Part shown: in pieces, positions 49,199-58,523 of the stretch
Layout of the letters: every line of letters begins with the position of its first letter
How positions within the stretch are numbered: position 1 is the first letter of the stretch
Assembly: GCF_007752535.1 (NCBI RefSeq)
Contig: NZ_CP036426.1
Coordinates: 558,001-622,000 of the forward strand
Source of the DNA: Tautonia plasticadhaerens
Lineage (GTDB): Bacteria; Planctomycetota; Planctomycetia; Isosphaerales; Isosphaeraceae
Reading direction: 5' to 3'
DNA: 64,000 nucleotides
The notes under the pieces: generated by a model
The model's input: only the letters and a program-made list of their open reading frames with translations
What the model was told of the DNA's origin: nothing
Database searches by the model: none
Position numbers and translations under genes: made by a program

Positions 49199-49216
49199 TC
49201 TATAACGGGTTATAGA
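49199..49216. promoter_or_regulatory. Palindrome TCTATAAC-GG-GTTATAGA: probable operator
   Basis: A perfect 8-bp inverted repeat with a 2-base centre, 32 bases before the ATG at 49249. It contains TATAAC, which could itself serve as a -10 box, so a bound dimer would block RNA polymerase. Such an AT-rich perfect palindrome is striking in this GC-rich sequence. Confidence 0.55.
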
Positions 49217-49248
49217 GATTTGAAGACCGCTCGGCCAGGATTAATCGG

Positions 49249-50634
49249 ATGATCTCGTCGAATCCCGGGAAATACTCACCGCTGCTCGCGCTCCTCCTGC
49301 TGGCGCTGTCGCTGCTCCGGGCCGAGCCCGCCTCGGCCGGGGGGAGGACGGCGCCCGGCACGCCCGACGCCGACCGGGGGCGGCAGGCCCTGACCGCTCG
49401 GGGCTACCTGAGGCCCGAATGGGGGATGGACGTCTATCGGGCGGTCGCCGGGCTCTGGGGGGACCGGGCCCCCGACCCCGAGGCCGATCCCGGCACCTAT
49501 GCCGACGCCTTCGCCGATCGCTACGGCCTCCACCCGGCCCCCTACCCCAACGACGGCCTGCCGATGGGACTCCGCAGGGCGACCGACCCGAAGTCCGGCC
49601 GGGTCGGCTTCCAGGTCGACTGCCTGGCCTGTCACGGCGGCTCGATCGGCGGGACGAGCTACGTCGGGCTGGGCAACACCCGGCTCGACATGATCGGCCT
49701 GTACCGCGACTTCTACCGCGCCGACGGCCGACCGCTATACTTCACCGGCTTCACGGTGAACACCGCCCGGGGCACGGTCAATGCCGGCCAGATGGCCGCC
49801 ATCCTGATCGCCCTCCGCAGCCCCGACCTGTCCCCCCGCCTCTTCCCGGTCCTCCACGGCGCAAAGTTCGCCGAGACCGACGTCCCCGCCTGGTGGACGC
49901 TCAAGCACAAAGGCACGATGTATTACGACGGCCGGACCGACGCCCGATCGGTCCGGTCGATCATGCAGTTCATGCTCGGCGAGAAGTCGAGGGAGCAGTT
50001 CGAGGAGCTGGAGCCGACCTTCGGGGACATCCTCGCCTACCTCAAGAGCATCGAGGCCCCCGAATATCCCTTCCCGGTCGATCCCGACCTGGCCGAGCGT
50101 GGGAGGGGCGTCTTCGAGGTCAATTGCGCCCGATGCCACGGCACGTACGGCGAGGGGCGGACCTACCCGAACCGGGTGGTCGAGCTGGAGGTCATCGGCA
50201 CCGACCCCGCCCGGGCCCTGGCCCCGACCGATTCCCTGGTCTCCCACTACAATAAAACCTGGTTCGCCGAGCACCACCCGGTCGACGAGGTGATGACCGG
50301 CTACCAGGCCCCCCCGCTCGACGGCGTCTGGGCGACCGCACCTTATCTGCACAACGGCTCGGTGCCGACCCTGTCCCACCTGCTCGACTCGGACACCCGC
50401 CCGGGCCGATTCCGACGCCCGCCCTCCACCGACTTCGAGCACTACGACACCGGCCGCGTCGGCTGGCGGGTCGAGGTGCTCGACCCCGTCGAGCCCGAGA
50501 TCGCCCGCCGAGACCGGGATCGGTCGATCTTCGACGCCTCCCGATTCGGCCTGGGCAACCGGGGGCACACCTTCGGCGACCCGCTCACAGACGACGAGCG
50601 CCGGGCGGTCATCGAGTACCTCAAGACCCTCTGA
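49249..50634 (+). CDS. Exported di-haem c-type cytochrome
   Basis: 461 residues with signal peptide (LLALLLLALSLLRAEPASAG). Two haem motifs: C125-L-A-C-H129 and C293-A-R-C-H297. The C-terminal part (YQAPPLDGVWATAPYLHNGS) is shared with di-haem peroxidase (CcpA/MauG-like) and RoxA-type proteins, where it surrounds the second haem. It probably acts in periplasmic electron transfer or peroxide/oxygen chemistry; the partner is unknown. A palindrome just upstream suggests tight repression. Confidence 0.83.
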   Translation: MISSNPGKYSPLLALLLLALSLLRAEPASAGGRTAPGTPDADRGRQALTARGYLRPEWGMDVYRAVAGLWGDRAPDPEADPGTYADAFADRYGLHPAPYPNDGLPMGLRRATDPKSGRVGFQVDCLACHGGSIGGTSYVGLGNTRLDMIGLYRDFYRADGRPLYFTGFTVNTARGTVNAGQMAAILIALRSPDLSPRLFPVLHGAKFAETDVPAWWTLKHKGTMYYDGRTDARSVRSIMQFMLGEKSREQFEELEPTFGDILAYLKSIEAPEYPFPVDPDLAERGRGVFEVNCARCHGTYGEGRTYPNRVVELEVIGTDPARALAPTDSLVSHYNKTWFAEHHPVDEVMTGYQAPPLDGVWATAPYLHNGSVPTLSHLLDSDTRPGRFRRPPSTDFEHYDTGRVGWRVEVLDPVEPEIARRDRDRSIFDASRFGLGNRGHTFGDPLTDDERRAVIEYLKTL

Positions 50635-50669
50635 TCCCGCCCCAGGAGATCGGATGGACCGCCCGGCGG

Positions 50670-50721
50670 TGCCGGATGAGGCGGGCCGAATGCGGGGTCA
50701 CTCGACCGGCCTCATCCGGCA
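50670..50721. terminator. Perfect 13-bp inverted repeat between convergent genes
   Basis: TGCCGGATGAGGC (50670-50682) and GCCTCATCCGGCA (50709-50721) with a 26-base loop. It lies between the cytochrome stop (50634) and the dipeptidase stop (50727), positioned to end both transcripts. Confidence 0.55.
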
Positions 50722-50726
50722 TCGTC

Positions 50727-51977
50727 TCACTCGTCCTCCGCCCGAGGCTCCGGCTGCTGGACGTCCGGCGGCACTTGCGATCGAAGCCGGTCGGCCACCT
50801 CCTCCGCCTCCCGGAGGACCCGGAGGGCATTGCCTCCGAGCACCTTCCGCACGTCTTCGTCCGAGTACCCGCGACGCAGCAATTCCCCGGTCAGGTTCGG
50901 ATAGGTCGACACGTCCTCCAGCCCGACCGGCACGCTGCCGATGCCGTCGTAGTCGCCGCCGATGCCGACGTGGTCGATCCCGGCGATCTCCACGATGTGG
51001 TCGACGTGGTCGGCGACGACCGAGACTTCGCCTCGAAGCTCCTCGGCGTGCTCACCCATCCAGCCTCGCAGCGCCTCCCGGTAGGCCTCGTCGTCGTCCG
51101 GGTGCTCGGCCCGGAACCGTTCCCGGGCCTCGGCCATTTTGGCGGAGGCGTCCGGGACGATGAAGCTCGGGTAGAAGTTGACCATGACCACCCCGCCATT
51201 CTCCGGGAGGCGGCGGAGGATCGCGTCGGGGACGTTCCTCGGGTGCGGGGCGATCGCGTAGGCGCTCGAATGGCTGGCGATCACCGGCGCCTCCGAGACT
51301 CGGAGGCAGTCGTCCATCGTCTCCTCGGAGACGTGGGAGATGTCCACCAGCATCCCCAGCCGGTTCATCTCCTTCACCACCCGCTCGCCGAACGGCGAGA
51401 GCCCGCCGCTGATCGCATCGTCGGTGGCGGCGTCGGCCCAGGGGAGGCTGGAATTGTGCGTGAGCGTCATGTAGCGGACCCCCAGCCGGGCGAAGTTCCG
51501 CAGCAGCGCCAGATCCCCCTCGATCGCCACCCCGCCCTCGATCCCGATCAGCGAGGCGACCTTCCCCGAGGCGGCGATCCGCTCGACGTCTCCGGCCGTC
51601 CGGGCGATCTCGAAGGCGTCGGGATACCGCTCGGCCATCCGATAGACCAGGTCGATCTGCTGGAGGACGGTCTGAGCCGGGTCCGGGTGCTCGCTCGGGA
51701 TGTACACCGACCAGAATTGGGCATCGACCCCGCCGATCCTCAGTCGGGGGATGTCCGTGTGCCCCGAGTCGAGCCGATCGGCGAGGTCGATCGCCCCGAA
51801 GGCCACGTCCCCGTCCGACCGGAGCCGCCAGGGCAGGTCGTTGTGGCCGTCGATCAGCAGGGCCCCGGCGTGGACCTCGGCGGCCCGGGACTCGGGGGAG
51901 TCGTCCCCCGGGGCCGGGGCGAAGATCGGGGTCGAGAGGATCAGGGGGGCCCAGCAGGCCATCGGGAGCGGGGGCAT
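50727..51977 (-). CDS. Membrane dipeptidase (M19 family), exported
   Basis: 416 residues with a signal-like N-terminus (MACWAPLILSTPIFAPAPG). Zinc ligands of renal-dipeptidase-like M19 enzymes: His-x-Asp in LIDGHNDLPW, bridging Glu in LIGIEGG, and the two His in VDISHVSEE and ASHSSAYAIAPHPRN. DHVGIGGDYDG near the C-terminus completes the site. It hydrolyses dipeptides. I chose the ATG at 51977 because the frame upstream is not protein-like and GAGGAG lies about 10 bases before it. Confidence 0.92.
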   Translation of the reverse strand: MPPLPMACWAPLILSTPIFAPAPGDDSPESRAAEVHAGALLIDGHNDLPWRLRSDGDVAFGAIDLADRLDSGHTDIPRLRIGGVDAQFWSVYIPSEHPDPAQTVLQQIDLVYRMAERYPDAFEIARTAGDVERIAASGKVASLIGIEGGVAIEGDLALLRNFARLGVRYMTLTHNSSLPWADAATDDAISGGLSPFGERVVKEMNRLGMLVDISHVSEETMDDCLRVSEAPVIASHSSAYAIAPHPRNVPDAILRRLPENGGVVMVNFYPSFIVPDASAKMAEARERFRAEHPDDDEAYREALRGWMGEHAEELRGEVSVVADHVDHIVEIAGIDHVGIGGDYDGIGSVPVGLEDVSTYPNLTGELLRRGYSDEDVRKVLGGNALRVLREAEEVADRLRSQVPPDVQQPEPRAEDE

Positions 51978-52459
51978 CGTCGGGGCTCTCCTCGGTGAGC
52001 AAGTCGGGCGAGGCCGCCCTCGGGTCCGTCTCGGGAGCCCCATTGTGGGGGGCCCGACCGCCTCGGGGCAAGCCGCCCGGTCCCCGACGCCGCGCCGGGG
52101 AGCCCGGCCCGAAAAAACGGTGACCGGGAACCGTGAATTCCTGAAGATGTGGTTGACTCCACGGATCCGAGGCATCATCCTGGTATCGCTCGATTAGGCT
52201 GCCCAACTTAGAGAAGGATCCCCGGCCGCCCGTCCTGCGGGCGTTCGGATTCGCGATCACCGTCCAACGGCATCCCCGGGGGCCTCGCCTGCGCGGCCCT
52301 TACGCTCCGGGTGCGCCGGATCGGCGGCGGATCGAGGCCCGACGAGGGGCCGTCGAGGCGGGTGGTCGTGTCCTCATCCCCGTCCGAGTTGTCGTCCGAG
52401 TGCCGATCCTCGCCCCGTGGCGTCGAGCGTCCTTCGGGCCCCTGCCGGAGCGAATTCCG
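51978..52459. other. Divergent spacer, no gene seen
   Basis: 482 bases between the dipeptidase gene and the M36 protease gene. The centre (52110-52210) is AT-richer and includes TTGACT at 52153, but no -10 box lies at the right distance. The rest is GC-rich without protein-like frames. Confidence 0.4.
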
Positions 52460-55400
52460 ATGAGCAGCGATCGCCGAAGGCGGCACCGGGCCGCGCTGCG
52501 CGGCCGACTTGATCTCGATGTGCGGAGGAATCGCGTCCGGCCCTCGATCGAGGGGCTCGAGGATCGCGTGGTGCTCTCCCCCTCCCCCCTCCCCGGCGAA
52601 GTCGCGTTGAGCGGCCCCCGGCAGGGAGCGCCCGTGCAGATCGCGAGGGACTATCTGGCCGAGCATGGCGACTCCTTCGGCCTCGGGGCGGGCGACCTCG
52701 ACCGCCTAGTCGTCACCAACAACCACACGAGCACCCCCAGCGGCGTCACCTACCTGTACCTGAGGCAGGGCTTCAACGGCCTGCCGGTGGTCGACTCGGA
52801 CATCAACGTCGCCGTCGACCGCCAGGGGCGGATCCTGACCATCGGCGGCCGGTTCAGCCCGCTCATCGGCAGCCTCCCCGAGGAGGGTGTCCCCGCCCCC
52901 GGGCTGTCCCCCGCGGAGGCGCTGGGCCGGGCGGTCGACGCCCTCGGCCTGGGACTCGCCGGCGACATCACCGTCGTCCGCGACGCCGAGGGGCTCGATC
53001 TCCGGGGGACATTGCTGGCCCCCGGGGCCGCCCGGGGCGAGGTCCCGGCCCGGCTGCACTACGTCGCCGGGCCCGACGGCTCCCCCCGCCTCGCCTGGAA
53101 CTTCTCCGTCGACCTGCCCGACGGCAGCCACTGGTACGACGCCAGCGTCGACGCCCAGACCGGCGCGCTGCTCCGGGCCTCCGACTGGGTCGACAACCAC
53201 ACCTACAACGTCTTCCCCCCGCCCGCCCGCTCGCCGCAGGACGGGCCCCGCACCCTCGTCGTCGACCAGCACCTGGACGCCCCCGACGCCTCGCCCGACG
53301 GCTGGCACACCACCGACGGCCGGACCGACGGACCCGAGTTCACCGACACCCGAGGCAACAACGTCTTCGCCCAGGAAGACGCCGACAACAACAACACCGG
53401 CGGCACGCGCCCCGACGGCGGCGCCGGCCTCGTCTTCGACTTCCCCTTCGACGACACCCAGGCCCCGGCCAACTCCCAGAACGCCTCGATCGTCCAGACC
53501 TTCTTCGTCTCCAACGTCTTCCACGACGTGCTCCACCGGTACGGCTTCGACGAGGCATCCGGCAACTTCCAGCAGAACAACTTCGGCCGGGGAGGACAGG
53601 GCGGCGACGCCGTGCAGGCCGACGTCCAGGACGGATCGGGGACCGACAACGCCAATTTCGCGACCCCCCCGGACGGCACCGCCGGCCGCATGCAGATGTA
53701 CATCTTCACGGGCACCAACCCCAATCGGGACGCCGGCTTCGCCAACGAGATCGTCGTCCACGAGCTGGGCCACGGCATCTCCAACCGGCTGACCGGCGGC
53801 GCGGCCAACTCCGGCGCGCTCGACCGCTTCCAGTCCCGCAGCATGGGCGAGGGCTGGAGCGACTTCTACGCCCTGATGTTCACCCAGGACGCGAACGACG
53901 GGAAGCTCGACGCCTACCCGCAGGGCGTCTACGTCGGCTATCCCAACGGCGTCCGCCGCCAGCCCTACAGCTTCGACCAGAATATTTACAATTACTCCTA
54001 TTCCGACCTCGGGCTCGGCGCGGGCGAGTTCTTCCCGCACCCCAACGGCGAGATCTGGGCCGCCGCACTCTGGGACATGAACTGGCTGCTCGTCGACCGC
54101 CAGGGCTTCTCCCCCGACCTCTACGCCCCCGTCGACGTGGCCTCCCCCGAGGCCAGCTCCGGGAATCAGGTCGCCATGCTCCTGGTGACCGAGGCCCTCA
54201 AGCTCCAGCCGGCCAACCCCACCTACCTCCAGGGCCGAGACGCCATCCTCCGGGCCGACCAGGCCCTCTTCGGCGGCAGGTATGCCACCGAGATCTGGAC
54301 CGCCTTCGCTCGCCGGGGCATGGGCCTCAGCGCCGTCGACACCGACCTGGGCACCCGATACGACGACGCCAGGGACTTCGACGGCATCCGCGAGGCCTTC
54401 GACATCCCCCTCTTCGTCGACGTCGCCTTCAACTCCGCCGGGCTGGCCGGACTCTACGAGAATTCCCCGCTCAACGAGGTCGTGGTCGGCACCCTGACCG
54501 ACCGTTTCGGCATCTCCAACCCCGCCGATTACGGCGCCACCATCGACTGGGGCGACGGCTCCCCCGTGCGGGCGGCGACCCTCCGGCCCAACGGCGCCGG
54601 CGGGCTGGACATCATCGGCTCCCACACCTACCTCGAAGGCGGCCCTTACGAGGTCACGATCACGGCCGACCGCGACGGCTCCCTCCCCGAGGTGGCCACC
54701 TTCGACCTCCCCGTGCAGAGCTGGCCCCTGTTCGCCCAGGCCGGCAGCCCGATCGTCTCGCGGGAGGGGATTCCCCTGGAGGACGTCCCGGTCGGCTCGT
54801 TCACCGACTTCGACCCCCAGGCCAACCCGGGCTCCCACTACACCGTCACCATCGACTGGGGCGACGGCGTCCAGTCCCCCGGCGAGGTCGTCCGCCAGGC
54901 CGACGGCGGCTTCGACGTCTTCGGCAGCCACACCTACCGGGAGGGGGGCGACCGCACCTACCGCCTGATCGTCTCCGAGGCCGGCGGGCAGTCCAGCTTC
55001 GCCCTGGGGCAGGCCCGGATCGAGACCTTCCCCGTCCTCGCCACCGGCGGCTTCTCCTACACCATCCAGGAGGGGACCCCCTTCAGGGGGCCCGTCGCCC
55101 GGTTCGTCGACCTGAGCCCCCAGGTGAAGGAAGCCCGCTCCTACTCGGCGGTCATCGACTGGGGTGACGGGACCACCGGTCCTGGTACCGTGGTCTCCGA
55201 CGGCGGCGGCGCGTTCACCGTCCTGGGCGAGCACACCTTCAGCCTGCCCGGCGGCCGGTCCGAGCTGCCCATCCGGGTCACCGTCTTCGAGGGGGGGGGC
55301 AACTCCGACACCGCCACGAGCACCGCCGTCGTCTCCGACGCCCCCATCAACGCCGAGGGCCGCCGACTGACCCTGGCCGAGGGCCTCTTCTCCGGCGTCG

Positions 55401-56998
55401 TCGCCCGCTTCGACGACTTCAACCAGCTCGGCACGGCCGGCGAGTTCACCGCCACGATCGACTGGGGGGACGGCACCACCACCCCGGGCGTGATCGAGCC
55501 CGACCCCGAGGTCGGCTTCCTCGTCCTCGGGACCCGGGACGACCTGCGGGCCGGCACCTTCACCGCCCGGATCCGGGTGGTGAGCCGGGGTGGCAGCATC
55601 GCCGAGGCCACCTCCACCCTCGTCGTCTCCGACGCCGGGTTCCTCCCCCGAGCCCAGCCGATCGCCGCCCTCGCCGGCCCCTTCTCCGGCGTCGTCGCCA
55701 CCTTCGTCGACCTCAACCCCGGCGGCTCCCCCGGGGACTTCTCCGCCTCCATCTCCTGGGGGGACGGCGCCTCCTCCGCCGGCCGGATGGTCCAGCTCGA
55801 GGACGGCTCGTTCCAGGTCCTGGGGGACCACTCCTTCCCCGCCGGCACCTACGAGGTGGTCGTCACCGTGACCAGCCTGGCCACCGGCGTCCGGGCCGAC
55901 GCCGCCGCGACGGCGAGGATCGGCTCCAGTCCGCTCACCGGCCTCGCCGTGCCGATCCGCGGCCTGGAGCTGGAGGACGGGCTCCACTACCTCGGCGCCG
56001 TCTACACCGAGGACCCCTTCGCCGGGGCGGGCGACTTCACCGTCGTCATCGATTGGGGGGACGGCACCACCTCCGCCGGCGAGGTGGTCGTCCACCCCCT
56101 GGGCCGGGAGTCCGGCTTCCTGGTCCGGGGCCGGCACGCCTACACTCGCTCGGGAGGGTTCCCCGTCTCGGTCGCAATCACGGGCCCCGGCGGCGTGCAG
56201 ACCTCCCTCTCGACCTCCGCCGCGATGGACGTGGTCCGCATGCCCGTCATTGCGACCCTCGCGCCCGGCGGCCTGGTGAGCGGCTTCGCCGTGCCCGGAT
56301 CGACGGTCATCCTGCTCGCCCAGCGGGACGGCGGCGAGCCGTTCCTGATCGCCGAGGTGCCCACCAATCCCGCCGACGGCGGCTGGACCTACGAGGTGGA
56401 GGGCCTCGGCGACGGCTCCTACGCCCTCTCCGCCGCCGCCAAGAACCGCTCCGGCGTCCAGAACAGCCCGATCGTCCCGATCGGGGGCGGCCCCCTCGTG
56501 GTCGACCGCTCCGGGCCGACCGTCCGGGACGTCTTCCTCGACCCGAGGGCCGGTCAGGTGCTCGTCACCCTGGCCGACCCCCTCAGCGGGCTGGCCCCGG
56601 CCTCGCTGCTCAGCCCGGACAACTACGCCGTCACCGACGCCATGGGCCGCGCCCTGCGGATCGTCGGCGTCGAGCTCTCCCCGCCGGGGGCCGACGGCTC
56701 CCAGGTCGTCATCCTCCGGCTCGGCAGCCGGGGCCCCCTGTCCCGGGGCGGCTACACCGTGACGATCAACGGGGCCGCCATCACCGACCGGGCCGGGAAC
56801 ACGCTGACCGAGTCGTTCTTCACCCCCTTCCCGCAGTTCGTCGGGGCGAGCTCGACCACCTTCGTCGCCGACATCGGCACCGACGGCACCCGGTCCACCC
56901 CGCCGATCCAGGTCATCCCCGGCGACCAGGCCCGAGGGGTCGGTGCCTTCCGACGCTTCATCGCCGCGGGCTTCCGCCGCCGCCCGATCCAGCTCTGA
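52460..56998 (+). CDS. Giant secreted M36 (fungalysin-type) metalloprotease with PKD-like repeats
   Basis: 1512 residues. The N-terminus carries the planctomycete surface-protein motif (RPSIEGLEDRVVLS, of the LEPR/LEDR type) instead of a classical signal peptide. An FTP-type propeptide region (about 60-250) precedes the M36 catalytic domain, with zinc motif H434-E-L-G-H438 and downstream GEGWSDFYALM supplying the third ligand. From about residue 690 there are six PKD-like repeats, each with WGDG (DWGDGSPV, DWGDGVQS, DWGDGTTG, DWGDGTTT, SWGDGASS, DWGDGTTS). A Big-type Ig-like module (FAVPGSTVILLAQRDGGEPF) and a C-terminal beta domain follow. It is a cell-surface or released protease whose repeats may bind polymer. 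The ATG at 52460 has GGAG about 9 bases upstream. Confidence 0.9.
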   Translation: MSSDRRRRHRAALRGRLDLDVRRNRVRPSIEGLEDRVVLSPSPLPGEVALSGPRQGAPVQIARDYLAEHGDSFGLGAGDLDRLVVTNNHTSTPSGVTYLYLRQGFNGLPVVDSDINVAVDRQGRILTIGGRFSPLIGSLPEEGVPAPGLSPAEALGRAVDALGLGLAGDITVVRDAEGLDLRGTLLAPGAARGEVPARLHYVAGPDGSPRLAWNFSVDLPDGSHWYDASVDAQTGALLRASDWVDNHTYNVFPPPARSPQDGPRTLVVDQHLDAPDASPDGWHTTDGRTDGPEFTDTRGNNVFAQEDADNNNTGGTRPDGGAGLVFDFPFDDTQAPANSQNASIVQTFFVSNVFHDVLHRYGFDEASGNFQQNNFGRGGQGGDAVQADVQDGSGTDNANFATPPDGTAGRMQMYIFTGTNPNRDAGFANEIVVHELGHGISNRLTGGAANSGALDRFQSRSMGEGWSDFYALMFTQDANDGKLDAYPQGVYVGYPNGVRRQPYSFDQNIYNYSYSDLGLGAGEFFPHPNGEIWAAALWDMNWLLVDRQGFSPDLYAPVDVASPEASSGNQVAMLLVTEALKLQPANPTYLQGRDAILRADQALFGGRYATEIWTAFARRGMGLSAVDTDLGTRYDDARDFDGIREAFDIPLFVDVAFNSAGLAGLYENSPLNEVVVGTLTDRFGISNPADYGATIDWGDGSPVRAATLRPNGAGGLDIIGSHTYLEGGPYEVTITADRDGSLPEVATFDLPVQSWPLFAQAGSPIVSREGIPLEDVPVGSFTDFDPQANPGSHYTVTIDWGDGVQSPGEVVRQADGGFDVFGSHTYREGGDRTYRLIVSEAGGQSSFALGQARIETFPVLATGGFSYTIQEGTPFRGPVARFVDLSPQVKEARSYSAVIDWGDGTTGPGTVVSDGGGAFTVLGEHTFSLPGGRSELPIRVTVFEGGGNSDTATSTAVVSDAPINAEGRRLTLAEGLFSGVVARFDDFNQLGTAGEFTATIDWGDGTTTPGVIEPDPEVGFLVLGTRDDLRAGTFTARIRVVSRGGSIAEATSTLVVSDAGFLPRAQPIAALAGPFSGVVATFVDLNPGGSPGDFSASISWGDGASSAGRMVQLEDGSFQVLGDHSFPAGTYEVVVTVTSLATGVRADAAATARIGSSPLTGLAVPIRGLELEDGLHYLGAVYTEDPFAGAGDFTVVIDWGDGTTSAGEVVVHPLGRESGFLVRGRHAYTRSGGFPVSVAITGPGGVQTSLSTSAAMDVVRMPVIATLAPGGLVSGFAVPGSTVILLAQRDGGEPFLIAEVPTNPADGGWTYEVEGLGDGSYALSAAAKNRSGVQNSPIVPIGGGPLVVDRSGPTVRDVFLDPRAGQVLVTLADPLSGLAPASLLSPDNYAVTDAMGRALRIVGVELSPPGADGSQVVILRLGSRGPLSRGGYTVTINGAAITDRAGNTLTESFFTPFPQFVGASSTTFVADIGTDGTRSTPPIQVIPGDQARGVGAFRRFIAAGFRRRPIQL

Positions 56999-57016
56999 TC
57001 CGGGGTCGTCCGGATC
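56997..57016. terminator. 7-bp perfect hairpin overlapping the protease stop codon
   Basis: GATCCGG, loop GGTCGT, CCGGATC. It lies between the convergent protease and permease genes, 49 bases apart. Confidence 0.4.
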
Positions 57017-57047
57017 CGGAATCGCCCGTGGTCCATCCGCCGCGCCG

Positions 57048-58523
57048 TCAATCGACGGGGCGGCTGGACCCCTCACGAGGATCCGGGGCGGACGTCCCTT
57101 CCTCGGATCCCTCCGGGGGGATGGCCCGGCCGTGGGGATCGGCGTCGGGGCGGTCGAGCGCGGCGGCGAGTTCGGCGCGGAGGGCGGGCCCGATGAAATG
57201 CTCGATCCGCTCGGCGGGGTCGTGGAGGTGGTCGGCGGGCAGGTCGAAGTTCTCGTTGAGGTACGACTCCCAGAGCCGATGCGAGCGGACCAGCTCCCTC
57301 GCCTCGGCCCGGCCGGGCCCGGTGAGCCCGAGGGTGCCGGCGTCCGAGGTCCGGAGCTGCCCCCGGGCCCGCAATTGCCGGATCGCGAGCGCCCCGACCA
57401 GCCCGACGGCGGCCGTCGAGGGCCGGCGGCCGTCGAGGCCGGCGGGGTCGGCGGGGACCGGGAGGTCGGGATTCGCCTCCTCGGCGCGATAGAGCCGGGC
57501 CAGCACGTCCTCCCGGGCGATCCGCAGCGAGAGGCCCGCGCGATGGGCTGCCCGGCCGAGGAGCCCGTGACGGGGGGCGAAGGAGACGGCGAGGGCGAAC
57601 TGGGCCCCGGCGACCACCGCCATCATCCCGGCGACGCTCGAATTCAGGGCGACCGCGCCCCGGTAGCCGATCGCCGCCGAGAGCACGGCCACGCCCGAGG
57701 CGACCAGCATCATCCGGGGCAGGCGGTCGGTCAGCAGGTGGGCCGTCGTGGCCGGGACGATCAGCATGGCGACGACCAGGATCGAGCCGACCGCCTCGAA
57801 GGCCGCCACCGTCACCCCGGCGACCATCGCCATCAAGGCATAATGGACCGCGGTGGCGCTGATGCCGACGGCCGTCGCCAGGGCGGGGTCGAAGGAGACG
57901 AGCTTCAGCTCCTTCCAGAGCAGGGCGACGAACCCGACCGTCAGCGCGGTCGCCAGGCCGAGCGTGCCGAGCGACCGGGGGACCTCGACGCCGAGGATCG
58001 GCCGGGAGTCGATGGCGGCCAGCTCGATCAGGCCGTAGAGTACGCAGCCGGGGTCGAGGTCCACGTCCCTGGCGGCGTTGGTGATGATGAGCACGCCGAC
58101 CGCGAACAGCGAGGTGAAGACCACGCCCATGCTCGCGTCCTCCGGCACCCGGCCGAGGCTGCTGAGGAGCTGGGTGAGCAGCGCCGTGAGCATCCCGACG
58201 GCCATCGCCCCGAGCACGATCGCCGGGCCGATCAACGAACCGCTGAGGAGGAATCCGACGGCGATGCCCGGCAGGACGGCGTGGCTGATCGCGTCCCCCA
58301 GCAGGCTCAACTTGCGGAGGACGAGGTAGCAGCCGAGCACCGCGCAGGGCAGGCTCGCCAGGATGCCGAGGAGGATCGTCCAGCGGCCGATCTCGTCGCT
58401 GGCGACGAATGCCCAGGCCGTCGGCACCGCGACGGCAACGAGGCCAACGACCCAGGGGAGGATCGCCCTCGTCGCGGATTGTGCGGGAGCCGGTCGGGTC
58501 GAAACGGCGTCGATGGTGGTCAT
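57048..58523 (-). CDS. Metal ABC permease fused to an intact DtxR/MntR-like domain
   Basis: 491 residues. About 1-300 is an ABC-3 (ZnuB/MntB) permease with 8-9 helices and the motif SLLGDAISHAVLPGIAVGFL. About 310-491 is a DtxR-like module: a winged-helix part (ALAIRQLRARGQLRTSDAG, LTGPGRAEARELV) followed by a metal-binding/dimerisation part. Six residues match DtxR ligand spacing exactly: His415-x3-Glu419, His434, Glu438, Glu441, His442 (HRLWE ... HDPAERIEH). Glu at the third-last position resembles Mn-sensing MntR rather than Cys-bearing DtxR. It imports Zn2+ or Mn2+; the module may sense cytoplasmic metal. The start overlaps the upstream permease stop by 4 bases. Confidence 0.88.
   Translation of the reverse strand: MTTIDAVSTRPAPAQSATRAILPWVVGLVAVAVPTAWAFVASDEIGRWTILLGILASLPCAVLGCYLVLRKLSLLGDAISHAVLPGIAVGFLLSGSLIGPAIVLGAMAVGMLTALLTQLLSSLGRVPEDASMGVVFTSLFAVGVLIITNAARDVDLDPGCVLYGLIELAAIDSRPILGVEVPRSLGTLGLATALTVGFVALLWKELKLVSFDPALATAVGISATAVHYALMAMVAGVTVAAFEAVGSILVVAMLIVPATTAHLLTDRLPRMMLVASGVAVLSAAIGYRGAVALNSSVAGMMAVVAGAQFALAVSFAPRHGLLGRAAHRAGLSLRIAREDVLARLYRAEEANPDLPVPADPAGLDGRRPSTAAVGLVGALAIRQLRARGQLRTSDAGTLGLTGPGRAEARELVRSHRLWESYLNENFDLPADHLHDPAERIEHFIGPALRAELAAALDRPDADPHGRAIPPEGSEEGTSAPDPREGSSRPVD

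Larger units (their letters stand above)
48845..49248. other. Divergent promoter region with AT-rich 3' half
   Basis: 404 bases between the adaptor gene (minus) and the cytochrome gene (plus). No gene is seen. The half nearest the cytochrome gene is AT-rich and holds two perfect palindromes (49119-49133, 49199-49216); around 49050-49072 is another AT-rich patch (TATAAGGATATCGG) that could contain the adaptor gene promoter. Confidence 0.5.

Noticed and set aside
52153-52186. TTGACT with a downstream TGGTAT as a promoter for the M36 protease
   Set aside because: The spacing between the two is 22 bases, outside the usual 16-18, and no other -10 box fits.
52706-57076. 1456-residue minus-strand frame opposite the M36 protease
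   Set aside because: Antisense shadow; no domains, and the plus-strand frame has an intact catalytic motif and repeats.
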